64,000 nt of DNA, from NCBI RefSeq assembly GCF_000257645.1, contig NZ_AJHJ01000015.1, positions 1 through 64,000 of the forward strand, read 5' to 3'. Under the pieces are notes generated by a model. That model worked only from the letters and a program-made list of their open reading frames with translations, had not been told where the DNA came from and ran no database searches. The position numbers and the translations under genes are program-made. Origin of the DNA: Serratia sp. M24T3 (lineage in GTDB: Bacteria > Pseudomonadota > Gammaproteobacteria > Enterobacterales > Enterobacteriaceae). Shown here piece by piece: positions 34,858 through 44,083 of the stretch (its first letter is position 1; every line of letters starts with the position of its first letter).

Positions 34858-35919
34858 ATGTCATCTCGTTTTACACCTGCCAAAAAGGGAATTACCTCGG
34901 CATTGCTGCTGACTTCGGTTCTTTTTTCAACCTCGCCGTTCGCTGAAATTCACGTCTCAATGGAAAGAAAAGCGGTCGACAAAGGCGTTTATGAATTAGC
35001 CTATAGTGCTGATCAGAAAGCGCTATTTGTCGCGTCCTCTCAGGGTCGCCAGGATAAAAGTGGTGCATTATACCGTTTGGACCCGAGCAGCCTTGCCGTG
35101 AGCCAATCCATAAAAACCAACCTCAAACCTTTTGGCGTGGCGCTGAACAGCAAAACGGATACTGTTTTTCTGGGCAATACCACCAGCAGCGCAGTGACTT
35201 CGGTTGATGCCAAAACCAATAAAGTGCTGCAAGAACTGGTATTGGATAACCGCCCGCGCACTGAAAAGGAACGCCCGCTGGCACCGCGTGAACTGGTTGT
35301 AGACGAGGCGACCAACACGCTTTACGTCGGCGGTTTGGGTAAAGAGAGCGTGATTTGGGTAGTCGATGGTGCAAACCTGACGCTTCGTCACACGATTGAA
35401 GGTGCTGGGAAAATGGCAACCGGCCTGGCCATTGATGCCAAAGCTTCTCGCCTGTACATCACCAACGCTGATGGCGAGTTCCTGACAGTAGACACCAAAA
35501 CCGACAAGATTCTGTCTCGGGTGAAAATTGATAACCCCGGTGAACACTTTTACCTGAATATCAGCCTGGATACCGCGAAGCACCGTGCCTTCGTGACCGA
35601 TTCGAAAGAACCAAGCCTGCTGGTTTTAGATACCGAAAACGGGAAAATAATCCACAAGATAGCGATTCCAGCCTCTCTGGCGGTGCTATTCAACCCGGCA
35701 CGTAACGAAGTCTATGTGACTCACCGTGATGCGGGCAACGTTAGCGTTATAGATGCGACTAGCTATAAAGTACTGGAAACGCTGGATATCCCGACGCATC
35801 CACAGAGCCTGGCCATTTCCGACGACGGGCAAACCCTGTATGTCAGCGTGAAGCAAGAATCCAGCCGACAGAAAGAGGCCACCGCGCCTGATGAAGTCGT
35901 TCGCGTAACTTTTAAATAA
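34858..35919 (+). CDS. yncE: YncE-family periplasmic beta-propeller protein
   Basis: 353 aa, the length of E. coli YncE and strongly alike from recall, with a signal peptide (cleavage after about residue 29, FAE-I). It forms a seven-bladed WD40/YVTN-type propeller; blade signatures such as TNTLYVGGLGKESVIWVVDG and YVTHRDAGNVSVIDATSYKVLET are visible. E. coli YncE is iron-repressed and was reported to bind DNA; its function is not settled. Two Fur-box-like sites upstream fit iron control. It is transcribed alone. Confidence 0.93.
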   Translation: MSSRFTPAKKGITSALLLTSVLFSTSPFAEIHVSMERKAVDKGVYELAYSADQKALFVASSQGRQDKSGALYRLDPSSLAVSQSIKTNLKPFGVALNSKTDTVFLGNTTSSAVTSVDAKTNKVLQELVLDNRPRTEKERPLAPRELVVDEATNTLYVGGLGKESVIWVVDGANLTLRHTIEGAGKMATGLAIDAKASRLYITNADGEFLTVDTKTDKILSRVKIDNPGEHFYLNISLDTAKHRAFVTDSKEPSLLVLDTENGKIIHKIAIPASLAVLFNPARNEVYVTHRDAGNVSVIDATSYKVLETLDIPTHPQSLAISDDGQTLYVSVKQESSRQKEATAPDEVVRVTFK

Positions 35920-35934
35920 CTTTTGAATCTCAAC

Positions 35935-35970
35935 CCCTCGGCCGGTGCCAGTTATAGCCCTGGTCGAGGG
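35935..35970 (+). terminator. Imperfect hairpin after yncE
   Basis: CCCTCG...CGAGGG with a long, partly paired loop lies 15 bp after the stop. No clean T-run, so a weak or Rho-assisted end is likely. Confidence 0.4.
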
Positions 35971-36093
35971 CATTAATGAGGCGAAACTGATGACAACGGC
36001 TATATTTTAGCTGTTACCTTTTCTGTTCAAATCTTGAAATCACTTTTCCGAAGTTCTCATTCCAACATCAGATTCATCACATCGGGAGTTGCC

Positions 36094-36981
36094 ATGACAC
36101 GCCTGACAGCCAAAGATTTCCCCCCTGAATTGCTTGAACTTTATGACTATTACGCTCACGGAAAAATCACCAAGCGCGAGTTTCTTTCAATGGCGGCGAA
36201 ATACACTGTCGGTGGCATGGCGGGCATGACACTGCTGAGCTACATGAGCCCAAACTATGCGCTGGCCCAGCAGGTCGAGTTCACCGATCCGGCAATCGTA
36301 CCTGAATATATTCATTATCAATCCCCTGAAGGCAACGGCGATGTCAGGGCCTATATGGTCAAACCGGCTGGAGCGACGGGCAAAACGCCGGCGGTTGTGG
36401 TGGTGCATGAAAATCGTGGTTTAAATCCATATATCGAAGACGTCGCCCGCCGCGTCGCCAAGGCCGGATTTATCGCGCTGGCCCCCGACGGTTTAACCTC
36501 GGTTGGCGGCTATCCAGGCAATGATGACAAAGGTAAGGAGCTGCAGCAGAAGGTGGATCCGACCAAGTTGATGAATGACTTTTTTGCCGCTGTTGATTTT
36601 ATGATGCATCACCAGCAAACCAACGGAAAAGTCGGGATTACCGGTTTTTGCTATGGCGGCGGCGTCGCCAATGCCGCGGCGGTGGCATTTCCCGAGTTGG
36701 CAGCTGCCGTGCCTTTTTACGGCAGGCAGCCAAAAGCCGAGGACGTTCCGCGTATCAATGCCCCCTTGCTGTTGCACTATGCCGAATTGGATAAAGGCAT
36801 CACCGATGGCTGGCCGCCCTACGAGGCTGCGCTAAAAGCCTCTGGAAAAACCTATGAAGGTTACCTTTATAAAGGGGCCAATCACGGCTTCCACAATGAC
36901 TCTACACCGCGCTATGACAAAACTGCGGCAGATCTTGCCTGGAGTCGCACCATAAAATGGTTTAACAAATATCTGGTGTAA
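36094..36981 (+). CDS. Dienelactone hydrolase-family protein (YghX-like)
   Basis: Alpha/beta hydrolase of 295 aa. The N-terminus (MTRLTAKDFPPELLELYDYYAHGKITKREFL, cited in part) matches E. coli YghX and sets the start at 36094, after GGGAG; a longer extension to 36034 is unsupported. A hydrophobic segment about residues 42-65 suggests a membrane anchor or export signal. The catalytic Cys lies in GFCYGGG, with Asp in the region of AELDKGITDG and His in NHGFHND. Substrate unknown; it could hydrolyse lactone or ester bonds. Confidence 0.85.
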   Translation: MTRLTAKDFPPELLELYDYYAHGKITKREFLSMAAKYTVGGMAGMTLLSYMSPNYALAQQVEFTDPAIVPEYIHYQSPEGNGDVRAYMVKPAGATGKTPAVVVVHENRGLNPYIEDVARRVAKAGFIALAPDGLTSVGGYPGNDDKGKELQQKVDPTKLMNDFFAAVDFMMHHQQTNGKVGITGFCYGGGVANAAAVAFPELAAAVPFYGRQPKAEDVPRINAPLLLHYAELDKGITDGWPPYEAALKASGKTYEGYLYKGANHGFHNDSTPRYDKTAADLAWSRTIKWFNKYLV

Positions 36982-37072
36982 CCCCTTGTTGTATAACATG
37001 GCAAATTGTTTAACATGGCAAATTATACGACATGGCAAATTGTACAAAATAGCAAACCTGAACGCGCCAGCC

Positions 37073-37537
37073 TTATCTCTGGCTCGCGCGTTTAGGCTCG
37101 GCATGCAAAGTAAAATGCTGCCTCAAACCCAGAGGGCGTGAAACTCCACGAGGATCGCTGAGCAAAGGCAAGCGTAATGCAGGATGCGCAAGCGGTCGAA
37201 GCCGCCAGACAGTATCGCCGATAAACCTGAAATGAACTTCGTCACCGTGCAACTGCACATCGCGTAAATCCCCGGTAGACATCGCCGACCCAATGAGCGC
37301 CTTGTCGAGTAACTCAAATTTTTTGTTGCATAACAATACCGTGAGAAACTCTTCCTCAGGAATATCATCGGTAATGAACAGCAGGTAGCCGTTATCCAAC
37401 GCCACGGCTTTTTCGAGTATTTTTCCCTCGATAAAGGTGCCAGTGGGCGTCGCCTCAAACAGGATTTCACTCTTGGCCGGGGTAAACTCGGTATCTTCGT
37501 GAATAATATGTAGCGTAATCGAATCAGTAAAATTCAT
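37073..37537 (-). CDS. Candidate T6SS immunity protein (partner of the gene upstream)
   Basis: 154-aa cytosolic-looking acidic protein with no signal peptide. The start ATG at 37537 (or adjacent 37540) follows AGGAG; the ORF extension further upstream overlaps the preceding gene and is unlikely. It lies 14 bp after the candidate effector gene on the same strand, an effector-then-immunity order. No named domain is recognised. Motif-like stretches are DGYLLFITDD-like acidic segments and VWRLRPLAHPALRLPLLSDPRGV. Immunity function is inferred from position only. It is beside, but divergent from, VgrG. Confidence 0.55.
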   Translation of the reverse strand: MNFTDSITLHIIHEDTEFTPAKSEILFEATPTGTFIEGKILEKAVALDNGYLLFITDDIPEEEFLTVLLCNKKFELLDKALIGSAMSTGDLRDVQLHGDEVHFRFIGDTVWRLRPLAHPALRLPLLSDPRGVSRPLGLRQHFTLHAEPKRASQR

Positions 37538-37551
37538 CATTACTCCTTGTT

Positions 37552-38256
37552 TTACCAGGCGAGGCTCATCCCCATCGACGCCAGCGCGCCGCCCACAAAT
37601 GCACCGATCGTGACACAAACCGGGGCGCCGGGGCCACACATCAGTCCTGCAACAGCACCGCCCGCCATGCCGCCTAAAATGCCGCTCCCTGTGACAACAG
37701 CCTCCTGCTTGACCGCGGCGACCTTGTCGTCCGAAGTCGCAATCACATAAACCGACACCGCCAATGACAAGACCAATAGCCCCTTGCCCGCTCGCGAATA
37801 GGTCAGCATTTTGGCATTGACGCGGGGATTGGATTTCCCTGCAGACTTTACAATATCAGCATAGATTTTATTTTTCTGTAGTTCGCTTAAATTATTAAAA
37901 ATCGCCGATTCGCCGAAATTCTGCCGAGTTTTGTAAGCTATCAAAGCATTTAGGGTTTTACCCTCCCTTTTTAGCTGCTGGGCCATGGCACGCCCAAGGG
38001 GTGTGCTTCTGCCTCGGATCATTTCCATGATGCTATTGCGCATATCCTGTGCTTCGCTGGCGGCCTGCTCCCAGCTTATTACACCACTTGCGGCTCTGCC
38101 GGTAAGGTCATTAGACGTCGCTTTTATCAGTTTAGAATATTCAAGCCTAAGCCTGGGATCGATAGTGAGATAGGTGCCACCGTTCGCTAATTCGCCCTGT
38201 AAGCCATCAAGAGTAGCCTGGCATATTTTTTTATAATCTTCTTCTGTTGTATCCAT
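37552..38256 (-). CDS. Candidate membrane-acting T6SS effector with glycine-zipper C-terminus
   Basis: 234-aa protein of unknown family. Residues 1-150 are helical and charged, with MRNSIMEMIRGRSTPLGRAM as a notable block. The C-terminal 85 residues hold a hydrophobic helix (GLLVLSLAVSVYVIA, about 157-171) and a Gly-rich segment, GILGGMAGGAVAGLM...IGAFVGGALASMG, of the GxxxG type found in pore-forming or membrane-inserting proteins. There is no signal peptide. The neighbouring VgrG, the T6SS operon and a small downstream gene in the same orientation suggest a pore-forming effector with its immunity gene. This is inference; a structural or stress role is not excluded. Confidence 0.55.
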   Translation of the reverse strand: MDTTEEDYKKICQATLDGLQGELANGGTYLTIDPRLRLEYSKLIKATSNDLTGRAASGVISWEQAASEAQDMRNSIMEMIRGRSTPLGRAMAQQLKREGKTLNALIAYKTRQNFGESAIFNNLSELQKNKIYADIVKSAGKSNPRVNAKMLTYSRAGKGLLVLSLAVSVYVIATSDDKVAAVKQEAVVTGSGILGGMAGGAVAGLMCGPGAPVCVTIGAFVGGALASMGMSLAW

Positions 38257-38989
38257 AATCGCCCCCCACGAAAACTAGCTCATAATTTCATTGTAAGTGC
38301 TAATAGAGAAAAAATAAGATTTTTATTACCTTGCTCTGCCGATGAATTTCCCTCAGGATCTCATTGAATATTTCTCACATAAAATTCACTTAAGATTAAG
38401 TTTAATTTATACCCATAAATATGCTCTTGATAACTGCAAGATAAATAATTAACAATTAAAATAAAATAATTTATGCGTACAAATAGGACATTATTCCTAA
38501 TAATCATGACATTCATTCCTCTCAGGCATAATAAAATGAAATGATGCCACCATTTAATAACCCTATAAAACTACTTATTGGATAAACTTACTTAAGTTTC
38601 GCCATCTTCTAAAGTCAATTAAAAAGCTCAAAAAAATATCGATCCGCATCACATAGCTAAAATATGGCTATAAAATTGTTTCTGTCATTAATTACATGAT
38701 TTAAATAAAAATTAAATATTAAATTATGATTTAAAATCAACAAGTTAAATAATGCTAGCAATTATAAAAACACTTGATGAATCATTATAATTTCTGTAAT
38801 AAAAAGGGAGCCAAGTCATAAATATTGGCTTTAGGAGTAATCCTATCTTGATCAATTTATGCGGATCGATTATTTGTAAAGGTATTGTCAAGATTTGGTA
38901 ATTAATAAATTCACGTTATTTCTTCTCGCTATGGACAATTTATTTGTCCCTAGTCGTGCGGTAGCTATGCCTCAAGGGTGCTTTTTTAT
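38257..38989. other. AT-rich divergent intergenic region between effector pair and vgrG
   Basis: About 730 bp of markedly AT-rich DNA with no supportable ORF or RNA gene. Both flanking operons must have their promoters here. The composition suggests H-NS binding or recent acquisition. Confidence 0.6.
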
Positions 38990-41410
38990 ATGGATCGCGT
39001 CGTCATTGCACATACCTCTCTCGGCAGTGGATTGTTATTTAAATCCATGACCGGCAGCGAAATATTATCCGGTTGTTATGAGTTCAATGTTGAATTACTC
39101 AGCACTGATAATTCAGTGGATATCAAGAGCCTGTTAGGCCAGCCGCTGACGTTGGAGTTACGACCGAATCCCTTCACCGTCCGCTATCTGAGCGGCATTA
39201 TCATCCGCACGGAGTTTATTGGTCACGAGGCACATAACGAGCAATATTTTGTTTACCGGGCCACGATCCGCCCTAATCTTTGGTACCTCACCCAGAATTA
39301 CGGCTTTCGAATCTGGGAAAATAAATCCGCCAGGGAAATTATTACTGCGGTGCTGGGTGAATATAATATCACCTGCGAAGACAAGCTCTCCGGTACCTAC
39401 CGCGTGTGGGATTACTGCGTCCAGTACCAGGAATCGATGTTTGCTTTCATCAGCAGGCTGATGGAGCACGAAGGGATCTATTTCTATTTCAAACACGAAA
39501 TGGACAACCAGACCTTGGTACTCGCCGACTCTCCCTCGGCACATGAACCGTTCCCGGGATATTCGACGATTGAATATCATCAGGCCAGCAGCGGGCTGTA
39601 TGTCAACGAGGAGAGTATCGATACCTGGCACGTCACAGAATCCATCAGTCCCAGCATGTATCGACACGATGATTATAACTATCTGAAATCAGACGCCGAT
39701 CTCTCCTCGACAGCTCAAGTCAGTGACTCGAAGGCTGGCAATACCGCCACGCGCATCGAGTGGCCGGGGCAATATAGCGAACCGGCTGACGGAACTCAGT
39801 ACACTCAAATCAGACAGCAGGAATATATCGCCCAGCAGGCTAAAACCCACGGCGAGGGCGACGCATTTGGTCTCGCGCCCGGTTATACATTTTCTTTGGC
39901 CAAAGCGCCTCGCAGCAGCGATGAAGGCCAGCAATACATGATTACCCAGGTGGCTTACACCCTGACGGAAAACAGTTACACCACCAATGACGAGGATATC
40001 AATGAACATCGTTTTGTGTTCTCCGTCATTCCCGCAACCGTTAATTATCGACCACAGCGATCTTCACCCTGGCCACGCACCAGCGGACCTCAAACGGCCA
40101 TGGTGGTGAAAGATCCCGGCACGGGGGATGAAACCATTTCCACTGATGAGTATGGCCGGGTGAAAGTGAAGTTCCTGTGGTACAAGCCTGCAAACGAACA
40201 AGAGCTTTATTCGTGCTGGCTGCGCGTCTCCAGCGCCTGGGCCGGAAATCAGTACGGAAACTATCAGGTTCCGCGGGTTGGCGAGGAAGTGATTGTCGAT
40301 TTTATCAATGGCGATCCGCATTCGCCGATCATCACCGGTCGGGTTTATAACAATCTGCGAACCCTGCCTATCGCTGTCACCTCGAGCGATGGAACCGAGG
40401 CGGTTGCGGGAGAGTGGTCAGAAACTAAATCAGGTATCTGGTCTCGGACCAAGGGCAGCACTGAAGTCACCAACGGCAGCTTTTTGTATTTTGATGATGC
40501 CGAGGGTGAAGAGACCATGGATATTCACTCGCAAAAAACGCTGAATATCTCCGCCAACGATGACATCAAGCTGTACTCGGCGTCCACCAGCGACGAAGCG
40601 ATAAAAATCTGGTCACCGGGAAAAATCGATATCACCAGTGATGATACGGTGTCAGTAACTGCTCCCACCACCAACCATACTTCACGCGGATCTTACTGGA
40701 TTGTTACCGGAGCCAGCTTCGCGACCACCGGAATTGGCCTGTCGATCAACGGCCTTAACGGCACGATTAACGCCATTTCATCAGTGACCGCAACCACCAG
40801 CGATTTTGGGGTCAAAGGCGTGGCGATGGCCTATACCTACCTTTCGCGAACTAAAACGACCGTAGATTATAAAACTGACCTCAAGCGTTTCACCAACGTG
40901 CCGTTTTATCAGATTCAAACCACTCTGATGTCAATAAGATCAGGGGTTAGTGTGGGCGGCACTGAAGACAGCGAAGCCCAGAAGAAAATTAATAAACTCA
41001 AAGAAATCATGGAGTACCGTAAGGATAAAACCAAGGTCGACAAGAAAGAAGCCCGCAAGAAAGACGCTGATGCCTATGAGAAATTCCAGAAAGAAGGGCC
41101 GCAAAAAGACATCGAACTTAAAGAAACGCCGAAACCTAAAGACGGTAAAGATGGTACTGACGGTAAAGACGGCAAAGACGGAGCCAATGGCAAAGACGGC
41201 ACCAACGGCAAAGACGGCACCAATGGCAAAGACGGAGCCAATGGCAAAGACGGCACCAACGGCAAAGACGGCACCGATGGCAAGGACGGCACCAATGGCA
41301 AAGACGGAGCCAATGGCAAAGACGGCGCTCAGGGCCCGAAAGGTGACAAAGGTGACACAGGTCAAGACGGTTGGGACGGATTCGATGGTTTTGACGGCAA
41401 GGATGCTTAA
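38990..41410 (+). CDS. vgrG: T6SS spike protein VgrG with collagen-like C-terminal tail
   Basis: VgrG/TssI trimer that caps the Hcp tube and pierces target cells. Of 806 aa, residues about 1-380 are the gp27-like base (SGCYEFNVELLS, YRATIRPNLWYLTQNYGFRIWE, HEGIYFYFKHEM), about 395-480 the gp5 OB-fold (EYGRVKVKFLWYKPANEQE), and the beta-helix follows. About 645-715 is a charged, Lys-rich linker. Residues 719-805 are 29 perfect Gly-X-Y triplets (GKD, GTN, GAN). The ATG at 38990 has AAGG upstream; the GTG at 38978 is the alternative. A collagen-like tail is unusual on VgrG. It heads the spike-loading module and is divergent from the candidate effector. Confidence 0.92.
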   Translation: MDRVVIAHTSLGSGLLFKSMTGSEILSGCYEFNVELLSTDNSVDIKSLLGQPLTLELRPNPFTVRYLSGIIIRTEFIGHEAHNEQYFVYRATIRPNLWYLTQNYGFRIWENKSAREIITAVLGEYNITCEDKLSGTYRVWDYCVQYQESMFAFISRLMEHEGIYFYFKHEMDNQTLVLADSPSAHEPFPGYSTIEYHQASSGLYVNEESIDTWHVTESISPSMYRHDDYNYLKSDADLSSTAQVSDSKAGNTATRIEWPGQYSEPADGTQYTQIRQQEYIAQQAKTHGEGDAFGLAPGYTFSLAKAPRSSDEGQQYMITQVAYTLTENSYTTNDEDINEHRFVFSVIPATVNYRPQRSSPWPRTSGPQTAMVVKDPGTGDETISTDEYGRVKVKFLWYKPANEQELYSCWLRVSSAWAGNQYGNYQVPRVGEEVIVDFINGDPHSPIITGRVYNNLRTLPIAVTSSDGTEAVAGEWSETKSGIWSRTKGSTEVTNGSFLYFDDAEGEETMDIHSQKTLNISANDDIKLYSASTSDEAIKIWSPGKIDITSDDTVSVTAPTTNHTSRGSYWIVTGASFATTGIGLSINGLNGTINAISSVTATTSDFGVKGVAMAYTYLSRTKTTVDYKTDLKRFTNVPFYQIQTTLMSIRSGVSVGGTEDSEAQKKINKLKEIMEYRKDKTKVDKKEARKKDADAYEKFQKEGPQKDIELKETPKPKDGKDGTDGKDGKDGANGKDGTNGKDGTNGKDGANGKDGTNGKDGTDGKDGTNGKDGANGKDGAQGPKGDKGDTGQDGWDGFDGFDGKDA
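41144..41404 (+). repeat. Collagen-like Gly-X-Y coding repeat in vgrG
   Basis: 261 bp encode 29 Gly-X-Y triplets. Much of it is built from GGCAAAGACGGC units alternating with GCCAAT/ACCAAT/ACCGAT codons; near-identical DNA units mean the tract can expand or contract by slippage. The last triplets (GPK GDK GDT, then GWD GFD GFD GKD) are diverged. Confidence 0.9.
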
Positions 41411-41533
41411 GCCCTATTCAACTCTCTTGAAAATCAACCAAGCCATATTCCTCACGCATTTTCCTGGCAAGTCTAGAAATCATTGCGGCTCAGAGCACCC
41501 CGCAGGCTGAGGTCAACTAGTCGAAAGTCCCTT

Positions 41534-44083
41534 ATGAAAATTATAAAACCATTGCGTCTGGGATTGATTCAACGTCCTTACCGCTGGCAGCGCCAGCACC
41601 ACTTGGGGGTTTCAGTGCTGGCTTTGGCCGATATGAGCGCTAACCCTCAGCTGCGTCCCGATCAGGAATTATGGCAACTTGCGGCAGAAGAATTGCAATT
41701 TAGCGGCGGTGTTTTAGATTTCGGCTTACCCAAAACTCACGCTGAATTTCTGGCTACCGGCTTTGCGTGGCCCGATCCCCAGCAGCAAGACAGCCATCAG
41801 TGTGTCGCCCGCATTCAAGTGGGGGAGCTCGGCAAAGCGCTGAAAGTCAGCGGCGATCGTCTCTGGCAAGAGGGTCGCCCGAGCAAACCCCAGCCGTTTG
41901 AAAGTATTCCTTTGGACTGGGCGCACGCTTTTGGTGGCCCGGCATACGCAGAAAACCCACAGGGAATGGGATTTACAGCCGAGGGAGAAGCGAGTGAAGA
42001 ATTACCTCCGCTGCCCAACGTGGAAAGACTTTCGCAGCCCATCACCGCGCCGCATGATACCCCTGTTCCTGCAACTTTTGATGCGCTGGCGCTAACGCTG
42101 CCCCGGCGTACACAGCTGATGGGCCAACAGTATGACGACGAATGGCAGCAGCATGAATATCCCGGTTTTGCCCGCGATACTGACTGGCGAGCATTCAATA
42201 ATGCCGACAGCGATCAGTGGTTTGAACAGCCGGAACTGCCTGTCGGGGCGCCATGGCGAATCGAAAATATGCACCCGCAGTTTCCCGTTCTTGAAGGCAA
42301 CTTGCCGCTGTGGCAGGCGCGCTGCTTTATGCAGCGCCAACGCCATGACGGGGTATTGTTTGAAGAAATTACTCTGCGCGGCACCACGGTTCATTTCTTT
42401 CCACATCGCCAGCAGATGGTGCTGATTTGGCACGGCAGCGAGCGTATCAACGAGGATGACGCCGCCGATGTTTTAACTCTGATGCCTGCTTTGGAGCAGC
42501 GAGGAAAGTCCCGTTCCCCCAATCATTATCGCAAAGTTTTACAGCAGCGTACCGAGTCTGAACATGCCATTCTGCTGAGTTATCGCGAAAAAGATTTATT
42601 GCCTGAAAACGCCATTGGAGCCTGGGCCGACATGGAATTACCGCTGCAACACAGCCCGATGCAAAACAATATTCTTAACCGTGAAAATGCAGTGCGCGAG
42701 CAGCAGCGCCAACGTCTCGCCCGACAAGGCATCGATATCGACGAGCTAATCCCCGTATCGCAAAAACCGGGCCCCAAGCCTGATGAAGACTTGTATGACT
42801 ACATTCTGCGCCAGGAGCTTGAGGCTGAAGCCAGCCATGAAAGGCTGGCGTCGCAGTATGATCAGGCGCTGGAGCGCGGCGAAGGTGTGGTACCGGAAAA
42901 CAAAGACTTGCCGGGGGGTGCCGAAAACTATCGTCGACAGCAACAGATGCTGCACAACAATCGTCAACAGCTCGGCGTCAGTGATAAAAAATTCTCGCAG
43001 AGCGAGCAGGCGATTTACCAGACCTATCTGATGTCGGCGCAGCACCAAAACGCGCCACCTCGGCCACAGGAAGCGGAGTCACTGCTGCAACGCCAGCGTG
43101 CGCAGGCGATTATGGATGATGACCGCGATTTTAGCGGCCTCGATTTCACCGCCGCTGATTTGTCGGGTATGGACTTGCGCGGTGCCGATTTTTCAACGGC
43201 ACTGCTGGAAAATGTCGATTTTAGCCACAGCCAGCTTGATGAATGTGATTTCCGCAATGCGGTGCTGGTTCGTGCCGAATTGCACCACACGTCGGCAAAA
43301 GCGTCGCTGTTCGATGGGGCAAATTTCTCGTTGGCGCAGTGTTATCACAGTGATTTCTCGGGTTCGAGTCTCAAAGACATTCAGCTCGAAGATGCTCAAC
43401 TCGAGCACTGTATTTTCGACAACGCGATAATTAGCGAGCTGATGATCAACAAAGCGACGCTGGCGAACTGTCGTTTTCATCAAGCAGAGATCGATCAGTG
43501 CCTACTGATGCAGCTTAAGCTCGAAGGTATGGACTTTAGCCGCGCCACGATTAAACAAACCTCTTTTGTGGAATGCCATTTCGATGGGTTAAACCTGCAA
43601 AAAACCACCTTACTCGGCGTCACGTTAGTGACTTGTGTAGCGCCTCAGGCCAACTTTTTCGCCGCCAGGCTGACTCACTGCGCCGTGGTTTCCGATAGCC
43701 AACTATTGTCCGCCAATTTTAGCCATACGCAGTTGGTTGAGTGTAATTTTCGTCAACAGATGCTGCATCAGGCTGATTTCTCCCGGGCAATACTGAACAA
43801 CTGTGATTTCAGCGAAGCCTCGCTGCAGCAGGCAAAAATGCTGGAGATCAAGGCAGCAGACTGCCTGTTTATTCGCACCGACTTTCAGGGCGCGGCACTC
43901 ACCGGCAGCTCGCTGATTGGCGCAATCATGCAGAAAAGCAATCTCACCGGCTGCGATCTGCGCGGCTGCAATCTGTTTCGCGCCGACCTGTCGCAGTCGC
44001 TCACCGAGGGCGGCACATTGTTTGACGATGCCTATACCGAAGGGATCAAAACCCTACCGCGCCGCGACAAGGAGCAGATATGA
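41534..44083 (+). CDS. DUF2169 T6SS adaptor fused to a pentapeptide-repeat domain
   Basis: 849-aa protein. Residues about 10-300 form a DUF2169 domain (GLIQRPYRWQRQHHLGVSV, SIPLDWAHAFGGPAY, WRIENMHPQFPVLEGNLPLW), a family known to adapt effectors to VgrG/PAAR spikes. A charged linker region (about 380-520) is followed by a pentapeptide-repeat helix (about 525-835) with many A(D/N)(L/F)xx units such as LSGMDLRGADFSTAL. The repeat helix probably scaffolds partners. ATG 41534 is chosen; upstream in-frame codons have no ribosome-binding site. It overlaps the next gene by 4 bp, so they are likely co-translated. Effector chaperone or spike extension is the likely role. Confidence 0.83.
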   Translation: MKIIKPLRLGLIQRPYRWQRQHHLGVSVLALADMSANPQLRPDQELWQLAAEELQFSGGVLDFGLPKTHAEFLATGFAWPDPQQQDSHQCVARIQVGELGKALKVSGDRLWQEGRPSKPQPFESIPLDWAHAFGGPAYAENPQGMGFTAEGEASEELPPLPNVERLSQPITAPHDTPVPATFDALALTLPRRTQLMGQQYDDEWQQHEYPGFARDTDWRAFNNADSDQWFEQPELPVGAPWRIENMHPQFPVLEGNLPLWQARCFMQRQRHDGVLFEEITLRGTTVHFFPHRQQMVLIWHGSERINEDDAADVLTLMPALEQRGKSRSPNHYRKVLQQRTESEHAILLSYREKDLLPENAIGAWADMELPLQHSPMQNNILNRENAVREQQRQRLARQGIDIDELIPVSQKPGPKPDEDLYDYILRQELEAEASHERLASQYDQALERGEGVVPENKDLPGGAENYRRQQQMLHNNRQQLGVSDKKFSQSEQAIYQTYLMSAQHQNAPPRPQEAESLLQRQRAQAIMDDDRDFSGLDFTAADLSGMDLRGADFSTALLENVDFSHSQLDECDFRNAVLVRAELHHTSAKASLFDGANFSLAQCYHSDFSGSSLKDIQLEDAQLEHCIFDNAIISELMINKATLANCRFHQAEIDQCLLMQLKLEGMDFSRATIKQTSFVECHFDGLNLQKTTLLGVTLVTCVAPQANFFAARLTHCAVVSDSQLLSANFSHTQLVECNFRQQMLHQADFSRAILNNCDFSEASLQQAKMLEIKAADCLFIRTDFQGAALTGSSLIGAIMQKSNLTGCDLRGCNLFRADLSQSLTEGGTLFDDAYTEGIKTLPRRDKEQI

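Noticed and set aside
37540..37639. 33-residue N-terminal extension of the immunity candidate
   Set aside because: It overlaps the effector gene, and AGGAG lies just before the ATG at 37537.
38978..38989. GTG start for VgrG
   Set aside because: The ATG at 38990 has a better-spaced AAGG and matches usual VgrG N-termini.
40940..41365. Long minus-strand ORF rich in AVFAIG repeats
   Set aside because: It is the antisense reading of the collagen-like repeat and has no start signal or family match. The same holds for the Pro/Leu repeat ORF at 41074-41319.
41144..41404. CRISPR-like array
   Set aside because: The repeats are contiguous, in frame and encode Gly-X-Y triplets; there are no unique spacers.
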